From IMG/VR virus record IMGVR_UViG_3300031825_000048, positions 1 to 38,032 of that record: DNA of 38,032 nucleotides, one strand, 5' to 3'. The notes beneath the pieces are model-generated. The model saw only the letters and a program-made list of their open reading frames with translations, made no database searches and was not told where the DNA came from. Shown in pieces: positions 16,110 to 23,156 of the stretch. Numbering within the stretch: position 1 is the first letter of the stretch; every line of letters starts with the position of its first letter. Origin of the DNA: a virus. The position numbers were made by a program, and so were the translations under genes.

Positions 16110-16946
16110 TTAGGCCGCCCCCTGCTTGCGCTCGGCCTTCGCCCTGGCCTCCGCCTCCGCCCGCCCGCGCGCGTGCTCCGAGGCGGTCGCGACCAGGGAC
16201 AAGAGGCCCCGGTCCCGCATCAGCACCGGCGTCGGGGTCTTGGTCTCGAACTCCATCCCCGACCAGAACACGGACCAGTCGGGGCGCGTGCGCGGCGCCG
16301 TGGAGGACTCCAGCGCCGCGAACGGCGCCACGTTCACCCGCTGGAACGCCTGCGCCAGCAGGTAGAAGTCGAGCGGGGAGAGGTCCGCGAGCGCCGCCGG
16401 CACCTCGGGCCGCACCTCGTCCTCGCCGAACGGCAGGCGCGGGCCCGCCGTGGTCGCGATCCACACGATGACGCGCTGGAGGTAGGACTGCTCGTCGAGC
16501 ACACGCACCAGCAGCTCCAGATCCTCCCGCGCCCCGTGCGCGGTGAGGGCCGCGTACGCATCGACCAACTCCGCCAGTTGCAGGTTGAGCCCGTGGATGC
16601 GCCGGAGCGCGACGTCCCCCTTCTGGTAGGCGGTGAGGGTGCGCGGGGCGCCGTCGGCGTCCCGGCTCACCAACTCCACCACCTCGGGGGTCTCGGCGAT
16701 CGCGTCGAGGACCGCCGCGCGCTTGCCGGCGGTGGTGCGATCGTTCTGGCGGTCCTTGATCTCCACGCGGCGCGTGAGCCCCAACAGCAGCCCATACGCT
16801 CGCGCCCATCCCCGGAGATGCTTCTTATCGTTCTTCGCGCCGCCCGGATAGCACTCCGTGATTTCTTCGGCGGTGGCGAGACGCCCGGCAAGCAACTGAT
16901 CCCGATACGTCTCGCACGCCGCCTTGAACTCTTGGATCAACGACAC
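16110..16946 (-). CDS. Tail assembly chaperone-like protein, 278 aa
   Basis: GTG start at 16946, 4 nt after the major tail protein stop; ends against the tape measure start (TAAcGTG). It is mostly alpha-helical (LQLAELVDAYAALTAHGARE; DLSPLDFYLLAQAFQRVN). The slot between tail tube and tape measure is where siphoviruses encode assembly chaperones (lambda G/GT type). A G5 run at the 3' end could allow a -1 slip that would add about 50 basic residues. The assignment is mainly by position. Confidence 0.65.
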   Translation of the reverse strand: MSLIQEFKAACETYRDQLLAGRLATAEEITECYPGGAKNDKKHLRGWARAYGLLLGLTRRVEIKDRQNDRTTAGKRAAVLDAIAETPEVVELVSRDADGAPRTLTAYQKGDVALRRIHGLNLQLAELVDAYAALTAHGAREDLELLVRVLDEQSYLQRVIVWIATTAGPRLPFGEDEVRPEVPAALADLSPLDFYLLAQAFQRVNVAPFAALESSTAPRTRPDWSVFWSGMEFETKTPTPVLMRDRGLLSLVATASEHARGRAEAEARAKAERKQGAA

Positions 16947-16950
16947 GGGG

Positions 16951-17682
16951 CTACGGCGTCCAGATCCGCTGATGGAACGCGGTCACCTTCGCGTTCAGCG
17001 TCATGCCGTCGGGGTTCGCCGCGCCGATGGTGATGTTGTTGTTGATCTCGACGGTCGCCTGCACGAAATCGACCTGCACGATGCGACCATCGTACAGCAC
17101 GCCTTCCGCGCGGTAGCAGTGCAGCCCCTGCGTGCCGACCGTGTTGGAGTCGATGACCACGGCATACGGCGCCGACGCGGTGCCCGACCCGGTCTCGCTT
17201 TCGGTCGCGCCGAAGACCGCCTGCAGGTTCAGGTTGTTGTACCCGAGCAGCGGAGCGGTGAGCGTCAGCGTGGTGGACTCGCCGAAGAACGCGATGGCCG
17301 TGCGCGAGGTCGCCGCCTTGATCTCGGTCAGCGTCGACGAGCCGCCGAACTGGATGCCGCCCTCGGCGACGTGGCCGAGGTCGATCCGCTGCGCCTCCAC
17401 GAACCGCGCACCGGACGACTGCGCGACCAGGAACGGCCGGGTGACCGGCATCGGCGTCGTCGCGGGCGTGCCGATGGTTTGGATCTCGACGCCGCCGTCG
17501 CCGTCGATCATCACGAAATCCGCCGCCGTGAAGTTCGTGATGGCGGTGACATCCACATCCGTGTCGCCGGCCGTGATCGCCCCGGCGGTCGTCGTGTCAC
17601 CGGGCGTCGTCGGCTGGATGACGAACTTGTAGAACTTGTTCAGGTACTGAAACAGCTCCGAGCCAGATCCGCTGCGTGGCAT
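16951..17682 (-). CDS. Major tail (tube) protein
   Basis: 243 residues. A strong Shine-Dalgarno (AGGAG, 7 nt before ATG 17682) fits a highly expressed product. Beta-rich with a Gly/Thr-rich first half (TTAGAITAGDTDVDVTAITN) and a VEINNNITIGAANPDG strand pair. Size and position, after the tail terminator and before chaperone and tape measure, fit the tube subunit. A hairpin pair precedes the gene. Confidence 0.82.
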   Translation of the reverse strand: MPRSGSGSELFQYLNKFYKFVIQPTTPGDTTTAGAITAGDTDVDVTAITNFTAADFVMIDGDGGVEIQTIGTPATTPMPVTRPFLVAQSSGARFVEAQRIDLGHVAEGGIQFGGSSTLTEIKAATSRTAIAFFGESTTLTLTAPLLGYNNLNLQAVFGATESETGSGTASAPYAVVIDSNTVGTQGLHCYRAEGVLYDGRIVQVDFVQATVEINNNITIGAANPDGMTLNAKVTAFHQRIWTP

Positions 17683-17708
17683 GGTGGGGCTCCTAGTGGT
17701 GGTGGAAC

Positions 17709-17770
17709 GAGCCGAACCGGCTCAGGGGGTGGGGCGGGGATGTGCGAAGGGCCAGCGCGGAGGCTGGCCC
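17709..17770 (-). terminator. Two hairpins upstream of major tail protein
   Basis: GAGCCG-AAC-CGGCTC (17709-17723) and GGGCCAGC-N6-GCTGGCCC (17749-17770), both perfect, lie in the 118-nt gap between the tail terminator and the tail tube gene. There is no clear T-run on the minus strand, so these may be leaky terminators, RNA processing sites or 5' stabilisers rather than full terminators. Confidence 0.5.
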
Positions 17771-17800
17771 GTGGGGGTACGTGATTGCGTGGTTAGGCAT

Positions 17801-18241
17801 CTATTGCGGCGCCGTCACTTTGATCAGGAGGTCCAGGTCGGAGCGCGCGGTGGCGGTGGGCGAGGTGTCGTCCCCGTCATCATCCCCGTCGCGGTCGGTG
17901 AGCTCGAGGACCACCGCGTCCAGCGACGGGGTCAGGGCCTGGAACGCCGTAGGCGTCAGGATTTCCCGGAGGCGCTGCGTCATGGCCTCCACCTTGGCCT
18001 GCGCCCCGGTCCCTTCCGCGAACGCGGCGGTGAGGACCTGCACGCGGCGCTGGTCGCCGATCCCGCCCGTGCGGTTGTTGGCGGCGAGTTGGTAGGCGAT
18101 GACGGGCTTTTGGGCCGCCACCGCCGTGCGCCACGGGAGAATCAGGTTCGTGGTGCGGCCGCACAGGGTGCGCATCGTGGTGTCGGCGTTCGTGATCGTG
18201 GTGATCGCGTTGCGGACCAGCGTCGAGCAGGAGGTGGGCAC
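17801..18241 (-). CDS. Tail terminator / completion protein
   Basis: 146 residues, GTG 18241, 3 nt after the previous stop (TAA ccc GTG). An N-terminal helix region, then strands (KPVIAYQLAANNRTGGIGDQ, RRVQVLTAAFAEG) and an acidic run DRDGDDDGDD near the C-terminus. The 'PVIAYQL ... R(V)QV ... AFAEG' pattern is typical of DUF3168-like or gpU-type tail terminators that cap the tube. Confidence 0.72.
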   Translation of the reverse strand: MPTSCSTLVRNAITTITNADTTMRTLCGRTTNLILPWRTAVAAQKPVIAYQLAANNRTGGIGDQRRVQVLTAAFAEGTGAQAKVEAMTQRLREILTPTAFQALTPSLDAVVLELTDRDGDDDGDDTSPTATARSDLDLLIKVTAPQ

Positions 18242-18244
18242 GGG

Positions 18245-18763
18245 TTAGGTGCCTCCTATCTTCGCCGTCACCACCGCCCGCTGACTCTCGGCCACCAGCA
18301 CCTCGGTCATCTGCTGCTGCGCATTCTCCAGCGCCGGCCGCGCGTGCGGGCGTGGGGCCATGTGGTGGCCTTTGCGCGGCTTCGTCATCCGCCCCTTGTT
18401 CTTCCCCTTCTGGTTCTTGAACAACCGCGCCGGCTTCGGCGGCGAGTCGACCCCGTACTCCAGCATCCACGTCCGGAAGTCGGAGGAGCCGACGCGGCGC
18501 ACGCCCCGCACGACCGCTTGACGGATCGAGCGCCAGAGACGCCCGCTCTGCCGGCGGGGCGGGGCACCGGGGGCCGATGGCTTGCCGCCGCCCTTGGTGC
18601 CCAGCAGCCGCCGCCACTCCTTCTGCAGCACCCCGGCCGCGGCCTTCACGGGCTCGGAGTCCGCGCCCGAGATGTCGCGCGTCAGGCGCATGGCGTCCTT
18701 CGTCGCCGCCTGCAGCCCGCGCTGCAGCTCGCCCCGCTGGAGGGCGTTGATGGTGCGGGACAT
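18245..18763 (-). CDS. HK97 gp10-like neck/tail completion protein
   Basis: 172 residues, ATG 18763 overlapping the previous TAA (TAATG). Helical N-terminus, basic middle (GKGKNKGRMTKPRKGHH region) and C-terminal helix (ARPALENAQQQMTEVLVAES). The 'H-x-x-x-P-R-P-(H/F)-x-R-P-A' element is the hallmark of the HK97 gp10 family, found between head-tail connector and tail terminator genes. Confidence 0.78.
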   Translation of the reverse strand: MSRTINALQRGELQRGLQAATKDAMRLTRDISGADSEPVKAAAGVLQKEWRRLLGTKGGGKPSAPGAPPRRQSGRLWRSIRQAVVRGVRRVGSSDFRTWMLEYGVDSPPKPARLFKNQKGKNKGRMTKPRKGHHMAPRPHARPALENAQQQMTEVLVAESQRAVVTAKIGGT

Positions 18764-19020
18764 TAGCGGGGCAGGAAATCGAGACGGCACGGCGGCGCTT
18801 CGATGGCATTCGATCCACCGAACCCCATCACGCGCGGAAGGTCAGCGTATCGGCACTGTTGCTTCGCGCATTCCCACTCCGGGCCACGCGGCTGATAGCC
18901 GAACGTTGCCGCGATATGTCGCACCATCGGCTCGCCGCAGTACTCGCAATCGGGCGGGAACGTGCGGCGGTTGGTGCGCCACACACGCCACGCGCGCTGG
19001 ATCGTTTCACGCCACGTCAC
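18763..19020 (-). CDS. Zinc-knuckle small protein in neck cluster
   Basis: 85 residues, GTG start 19020 overlapping the previous stop as GTGA. Basic N-terminus (TWRETIQRAWRVWRTNRR), CEYC and, after 24 residues, CAKQQC, a likely zinc site. It sits between two neck genes. Many phages lack a gene here. It may be a regulatory nucleic-acid-binding protein or a minor assembly factor; function unknown. Confidence 0.65.
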   Translation of the reverse strand: MTWRETIQRAWRVWRTNRRTFPPDCEYCGEPMVRHIAATFGYQPRGPEWECAKQQCRYADLPRVMGFGGSNAIEAPPCRLDFLPR

Positions 19021-19352
19021 CCGATCGCCTCCGTCGTCGCCGCGAGCGCGAGCTGCGTGAACCGCTTGAACGGCTTCGCGGCCGTGACCCGGAACCGCGT
19101 GCCGGCGTACGTGCCGGCCGAGACCACGAGCCCGTCCTTCTTCCGGATGTCCAGCGCCGTGAGCGCCATCGTCTCGACCTCGACGTCCGCCCCGAACACC
19201 TTCCGCGCGATTTCGTCGATGACCGGGTAGAGCTCGAGCTTGACGTCCGCGAGCGCGGTCACGGCGGTCCATGTGACCGCATCGTTCCCGTCCGTGGGGC
19301 GGTAGACCGAGAGCGTGGAGCCCCGGATCGCGTTCCGCCCCTCGACGCTCAC
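19017..19352 (-). CDS. Head-tail joining / stopper-like protein
   Basis: 111 residues, GTG 19352 overlapping the previous stop (GTGA). A beta-rich small protein (GSTLSVYRPTDGNDAVTWTA; GTRFRVTAAKPFKRF) of the size of head completion or head-closure proteins. Gene order (connector, this gene, gp10-like, terminator) supports head-tail joining. Sequence family not certain. Confidence 0.62.
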   Translation of the reverse strand: MSVEGRNAIRGSTLSVYRPTDGNDAVTWTAVTALADVKLELYPVIDEIARKVFGADVEVETMALTALDIRKKDGLVVSAGTYAGTRFRVTAAKPFKRFTQLALAATTEAIG

Positions 19353-19918
19353 AGCGCCCTCGCGTGCGCGGCGACCGCCATCTCCCACACCGGGTCGTCC
19401 TTCGGGAGTTTGGCCAACTGCTGGAACTGCCCGCCCACGGACTCCGAGAAGACGCCTTCGCTCCCGCGCTGCCGGTAGATCGCGGTGGCCACACGGAGGA
19501 CGGCCATCGCGGCATCCGTAGGGAGGTCCGCCTGCGCGGCGTACGTCACATGCACGTACCGCGGGGCGCCGAATCCGCCGAACACGCCGTCGGTGCGCAC
19601 CAGTCGGCGGGAACCGGCGGCGTAGAGGAGATCGGCGACAACCAACGTTTCATCCGGCTCCGCCGGATCGTACCCGAGCACCACGGAGGTGAGGGTGGAG
19701 ATGGCGTAATCGAGATGGATCACACTCGACCCCGTCCCGTCCCGCACCTCCACGCGCGTGGTCTGCGCCGCCTGAAACGGGATGTGCGTGCGCCCGCACG
19801 CGCGCTCGAACATGGCTTCCACCTGCTCGAGCATCGTCGTCCGCAGGGTGTTCTCCGCGGTGACCGCCCCACCGAGCCAGGTATCGAACTCGGTGAGGCT
19901 GACCAGATCCGCGGCCAC
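19349..19918 (-). CDS. Head-tail connector (gp6-like) protein
   Basis: 189 residues, GTG 19918 one base after the previous TAA. Mostly helical start (LVSLTEFDTWLGGAVTAENT, ERACGRTHIPF) with a C-terminal helix bundle (DAAMAVLRVATAIYRQRG). The 'L(V)SLTEFDTWLG ... ER.CGR' pattern is typical of gp6-type adaptor proteins that add to the portal after packaging. Confidence 0.75.
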   Translation of the reverse strand: MAADLVSLTEFDTWLGGAVTAENTLRTTMLEQVEAMFERACGRTHIPFQAAQTTRVEVRDGTGSSVIHLDYAISTLTSVVLGYDPAEPDETLVVADLLYAAGSRRLVRTDGVFGGFGAPRYVHVTYAAQADLPTDAAMAVLRVATAIYRQRGSEGVFSESVGGQFQQLAKLPKDDPVWEMAVAAHARAL

Positions 19919-19919
19919 G

Positions 19920-20318
19920 TTAGACGTAGTAGAGCACGAGCGTGAATGCGCCTTCGGTCGCGTCCTGCACGGCGATCGTGGCAGTCGGCGTGCGCGCGGC
20001 GGTGGTCTTCACCGCGGTGCTCCCCGTGGAGTCCGGGATGATGTCCTTCCGCCCGGTGGTCGACCACGGGGCGCCCGAGACCGCCGCCGCCGACACGATG
20101 TCGTTGGCCCCTTCGACGTGCAGCGCGATGGTCGCGGTGGAGTCCGCCGAGTCGGGGGTATCGGTGACATCGAGATAGCCCCCGGTTACCACCGACCCGA
20201 TGGGGATCGGGCCGTCCTCCGAGCGCAGGGCGATAGCACTCACGGCACCGCCCTGCGCCGCAAAGCTATACGTCCCCTTGTACACCTTCGGGACGCGAGT
20301 CCCTTCAATGATCGGCAT
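19920..20318 (-). CDS. Putative virion beta protein (head decoration type)
   Basis: 132 residues from ATG 20318 with Shine-Dalgarno GGGAG. An all-beta protein that matches a group of short proteins often found right after the capsid gene in tailed phages: VPKVYKGTYSF start, GGYLDVTDTP, VEGANDIVSAAAV, DIIPDSTGSTAVKTTAAR, ending LVLYYV. Likely a capsid-surface or minor virion protein; the exact role is unknown. Confidence 0.65.
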   Translation of the reverse strand: MPIIEGTRVPKVYKGTYSFAAQGGAVSAIALRSEDGPIPIGSVVTGGYLDVTDTPDSADSTATIALHVEGANDIVSAAAVSGAPWSTTGRKDIIPDSTGSTAVKTTAARTPTATIAVQDATEGAFTLVLYYV

Positions 20319-20330
20319 GGGAAACTCCCG

Positions 20331-20588
20331 TTAGGTCCTGAAAACGTTGACCGTGGCGTCGGACCCGCCCGTGCGGATCGCGTAGACGACATCGCCCGGC
20401 TTGAGTGTGAGCGTCACGCTGGCCCCGCCGGCGAGCGCGAAGCCCCCGGTGGCCACCACATCGGCGCCACCGAGGTCGCACGCATTCCCGCTCGTGTTCT
20501 TGATCACCAGCGTCTGGCCAGCGACGGACGACGTGTTGAGCGCCACCGCCTCATCCGAGACCGTGATGACTTCCGTCGTCACTGCCAT
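20331..20588 (-). CDS. Small beta protein after capsid gene
   Basis: 85 residues, ATG 20588, 2 nt after the capsid stop (TGAcgATG), so likely translated together with it. A Val/Thr/Gly-rich single beta domain (EVITVSDEAVALN, SVTLTLKPGDVVYAIRTGG). Position and fold type suggest a capsid-decorating protein. No proof from sequence alone. Confidence 0.6.
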   Translation of the reverse strand: MAVTTEVITVSDEAVALNTSSVAGQTLVIKNTSGNACDLGGADVVATGGFALAGGASVTLTLKPGDVVYAIRTGGSDATVNVFRT

Positions 20589-20590
20589 CG

Positions 20591-21844
20591 TCAGATCCCC
20601 GTCACGGAGCAGAACGCGGTCACGCGCGGGACGGTGAAGCACGCGCGGAGGTCGGCCCGGATGAGCTTCTTGCCTTCGGCGAACTGGGTGCCGGAATACC
20701 CGACCTGCACGTCCACACCGCGCCGCTCGCCGATGTAGCAGAAGTTCGCGAAGTCGCCGACGAGCCCAGTGTTCTCCGTGATGCCGTCGCAGATCACGAC
20801 CGGCACACCGAACAGCGTGGTCGCGCCCGGCGCCATCGGCGGGCCCATGATGTACTCGCCCGAGGCCGTCTTGGTCAGGCGGACATCCTGCCAGTCGTTC
20901 GGGTGCATGATGATGCCGCTCGGAATCGCGCGGCCCGTGAAGCGCACGAGCGTCATCGCCTTGAACACCGCGTCGAACGTCGCATCGCCACCCTTCGCCT
21001 GCGTCTGGATGCCGAAGCCGGAATCGAGGAACCCGCGGAGGTTCGGCGACGACCCATCCCCGACGAGCACCTGTGTCTCGAGCCGCTGACGCAGACCGAA
21101 AATCAGGCGGGAGTTGAGCACGCTCGCGATTTCCGGCGCGTCCTCGAGCTGCTCGTCGGTGACCGGGAGCGAGTCCGTGATCTTCTGCACCGGCGAGGTC
21201 TGCTCGGTCCACACGAACACGGACTCGGTGTACGCGACGCCCTCACCCTTCTCCGTCGCGTTATGCGTGCGGGTGGTCTCCGCCATGTACTTGTCGGTGT
21301 TCTGGTTGATCGGCCGCGTCGGGATGAGGTCCGTGAGCTGCAACGGACGCGTGACGCCTTCGACCATGAGCCCCGACCGCACCGACTGCGGCGCGAACCC
21401 GGCGCCGGTCTCGAACAGGGTCTTGAGGCTGATGTCGACGTTGACATCGATGCCCTGCGAGCCCTTCCACTTCGCGGCCGCCTTCGTCTGGAACTCGGGC
21501 GACGCGATGATGATCTCGCCGAACGAGCGGGCCTTGAGGTCCATCGGCTGATGGCGCATCAGGCCGGGCGCCGGCTGCTCCATCTCCTCCTGGCGCTCCT
21601 GATACTGCTCGCGCATCAGCTCGAGGTTCGCGCGCTTGAGGGCGAGGCCCAGGGACTCAGCTTCACCGTTCAGCGCGGACAGCTTCTCGAGCGCGTCCTT
21701 CTCGTTCGCGGCGCCGAGCTTCTCGAGGACGCCCTTCGTGGAGAAGTCGAGGTCTTTCCCGGCGAGCTTGTAGACCTCGCCAATGACCTCCTGCTTCGCC
21801 TTCAGCTCCTGCTGCTTCTCGACAACAACGGCGGGATCGGGCAT
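20591..21844 (-). CDS. Major capsid protein, HK97 fold
   Basis: 417 residues with a strong Shine-Dalgarno (AAAGGAG, 10 nt before ATG 21844). Residues 1-100 are a Lys/Glu/Gln-rich coiled coil, the delta domain that acts as scaffold and is removed by the protease. The rest has HK97-type features: LTDLIPTRPINQNTDKYMAE (N-arm/E-loop region), ITDSLPVTDEQLEDAPEIAS (spine helix), IMHPNDWQDVRLTK and VQVGYSGTQFAEGKKLIRAD near the end. Confidence 0.95.
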   Translation of the reverse strand: MPDPAVVVEKQQELKAKQEVIGEVYKLAGKDLDFSTKGVLEKLGAANEKDALEKLSALNGEAESLGLALKRANLELMREQYQERQEEMEQPAPGLMRHQPMDLKARSFGEIIIASPEFQTKAAAKWKGSQGIDVNVDISLKTLFETGAGFAPQSVRSGLMVEGVTRPLQLTDLIPTRPINQNTDKYMAETTRTHNATEKGEGVAYTESVFVWTEQTSPVQKITDSLPVTDEQLEDAPEIASVLNSRLIFGLRQRLETQVLVGDGSSPNLRGFLDSGFGIQTQAKGGDATFDAVFKAMTLVRFTGRAIPSGIIMHPNDWQDVRLTKTASGEYIMGPPMAPGATTLFGVPVVICDGITENTGLVGDFANFCYIGERRGVDVQVGYSGTQFAEGKKLIRADLRACFTVPRVTAFCSVTGI

Positions 21845-21902
21845 GACGGTACCACTCCTTTGGAAATAGGAAGTGGCCGTCGAATGGCCCGCTGAATTGT
21901 CG

Positions 21903-21920
21903 GGGTGCCGAACGGCACCC
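21903..21920 (-). terminator. Hairpin upstream of capsid gene
   Basis: GGGTGCCG-AA-CGGCACCC, a perfect 8-bp inverted repeat just after the stop of the Com-like gene and about 60 nt before the capsid ATG. No T-run follows on the minus strand. A leaky terminator, processing site or 5' stabiliser of capsid mRNA is possible. Confidence 0.5.
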
Positions 21921-21923
21921 GTG

Positions 21924-22118
21924 CTAACTGGCTTGCTTTACGTCAGCGGCAGGGACAAACACGTTGACCCACCCACAGGACTTACATCGCTGGCGCACTT
22001 CATCGGGATGTGCGCGCGACACCCGGCTCATTAGCGACGCCTTGAAGACGCCCGCCAATCGCAACGGGATGCGTGATTCACGAAGGAACATCGAACACGA
22101 ATGACAGCGCAGCGTCAT
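21924..22118 (-). CDS. Com-like double zinc-knuckle protein, 64 aa
   Basis: ATGA-coupled to the protease gene. RCHSCSMFL at residues 4-12 and RCKSCGWVNVF at about 44-54 resemble the two CxxC knuckles of Mu Com-type proteins, small zinc proteins that bind mRNA to switch on translation. The spacer between knuckles (about 35 residues) is longer than usual. It lies right before the capsid gene and its hairpin, so a role in translational control there can be imagined. Family call is tentative. Confidence 0.55.
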   Translation of the reverse strand: MTLRCHSCSMFLRESRIPLRLAGVFKASLMSRVSRAHPDEVRQRCKSCGWVNVFVPAADVKQAS

Positions 22119-22924
22119 CCGTAGAGGCGGATGTTGCGCTGGAATCGCTGAAACTCCTTTTGCGCGAGCTCGGTGAGCCGGGATCGCTCCTCGGCGGCCA
22201 ACTTATCCGCGGCCGCCTTCGTCTCCATCTCCTGACGCTGGCGCTCGGCCTCCGCCGCCTGACGCTGCGCTTCCGCGGCCACTTCCTCGGCAGCCTTCAT
22301 CTCCATGAGCGTCTTGGTGACCGCCGCGAGAATGTCCTGCTTCCGCTGTTCCTCGGCCGCAACGCGCGCCGCCTCCTCGTCGGCTAGACGCTTTGTCTCC
22401 AACTCTGCCGCTGCCGCCTCGTCGATCGTGTCGACATCACCGTCCTTGGTCGCGACCGTGAATGTCCCTTGATTCGCGCCGAGAAACACCGGGCTCGCCT
22501 CGAGCACGTTCATGCTGGCGATGAGACGCCGCGCGCCCTTCGCGCGCCACTCGTCGGTCATCGGGGCCGTCTTCACCCGCTTGGGGAACCCGATCGACCA
22601 CTCGGATTCCGCGCCGAGTTCTTTGACGGTCGCAAAGGCTTCCTGCGCGCGTTGCGTGGACATGAAGTACTTGCCGGACAGCACCGCGCGATCGCCCTGG
22701 ATGTGAATGACGCCACGGCCGACCGGAGACTTCCCCTCGGTCACGATGTCGTGATTGTAGCCCGAGAGCTTGACCACCGTGCCGTCCTTGATCGCGCCCG
22801 GCAGCACGACGTCGCCCTCCCGGTCGACCATGTTCAACACGCTGACGACCGCCGTGACCTCACCGCGATCGGCGTCCTTGATCTCGAACTCTGTGATGGC
22901 TTTCGTGCCGAGGTCGTCAGTCAT
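22115..22924 (-). CDS. Prohead protease (S78-type) with coiled-coil tail
   Basis: 269 residues. The N-terminal ~150 residues are an HK97-type prohead protease: GYNHD with His58, SEWSIGF with Ser110 and EASPVFLGAN, the three conserved blocks. Residues about 165-269 are a long Glu/Ala/Gln/Arg coiled coil that may act as an internal scaffold. The gene overlaps the upstream small gene by 8 nt and the next by ATGA. It cleaves the capsid delta domain during maturation. Confidence 0.9.
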   Translation of the reverse strand: MTDDLGTKAITEFEIKDADRGEVTAVVSVLNMVDREGDVVLPGAIKDGTVVKLSGYNHDIVTEGKSPVGRGVIHIQGDRAVLSGKYFMSTQRAQEAFATVKELGAESEWSIGFPKRVKTAPMTDEWRAKGARRLIASMNVLEASPVFLGANQGTFTVATKDGDVDTIDEAAAAELETKRLADEEAARVAAEEQRKQDILAAVTKTLMEMKAAEEVAAEAQRQAAEAERQRQEMETKAAADKLAAEERSRLTELAQKEFQRFQRNIRLYG

Positions 22925-23144
22925 CGCGCGCCCCCTTGGGATCGGCCTTGTCCATCGCAGTGAGATACGTCGCGATGAGTTGCTCGGTGGTCCCGATCAC
23001 GCCCGACGCGTGCGTCTGGACGAGCGCCTGTTGGCGTCGCTCCAGCGACTTCCCGTTGAAGGGCGCCAGCGCCCGCTCGAGCGCGGTGGCCATCGTCGGG
23101 TCCTTGATGAGCGGAACGGCGATCGTGGGCAGCTTCGAGGTCAT
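22917..23144 (-). CDS. Small hypothetical protein between portal and protease
   Basis: 75 residues, ATG 23144, 12 nt after the portal stop and overlapping the protease start by 8 nt. Helical in appearance (ATALERALAPFNGKSLERRQ, EQLIATYLTAMDKAD). No Shine-Dalgarno of note, so its translation may depend on the portal gene. No family recognised; might assist head assembly. Confidence 0.62.
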   Translation of the reverse strand: MTSKLPTIAVPLIKDPTMATALERALAPFNGKSLERRQQALVQTHASGVIGTTEQLIATYLTAMDKADPKGARDD

Positions 23145-23156
23145 GGCAGACTGGGG

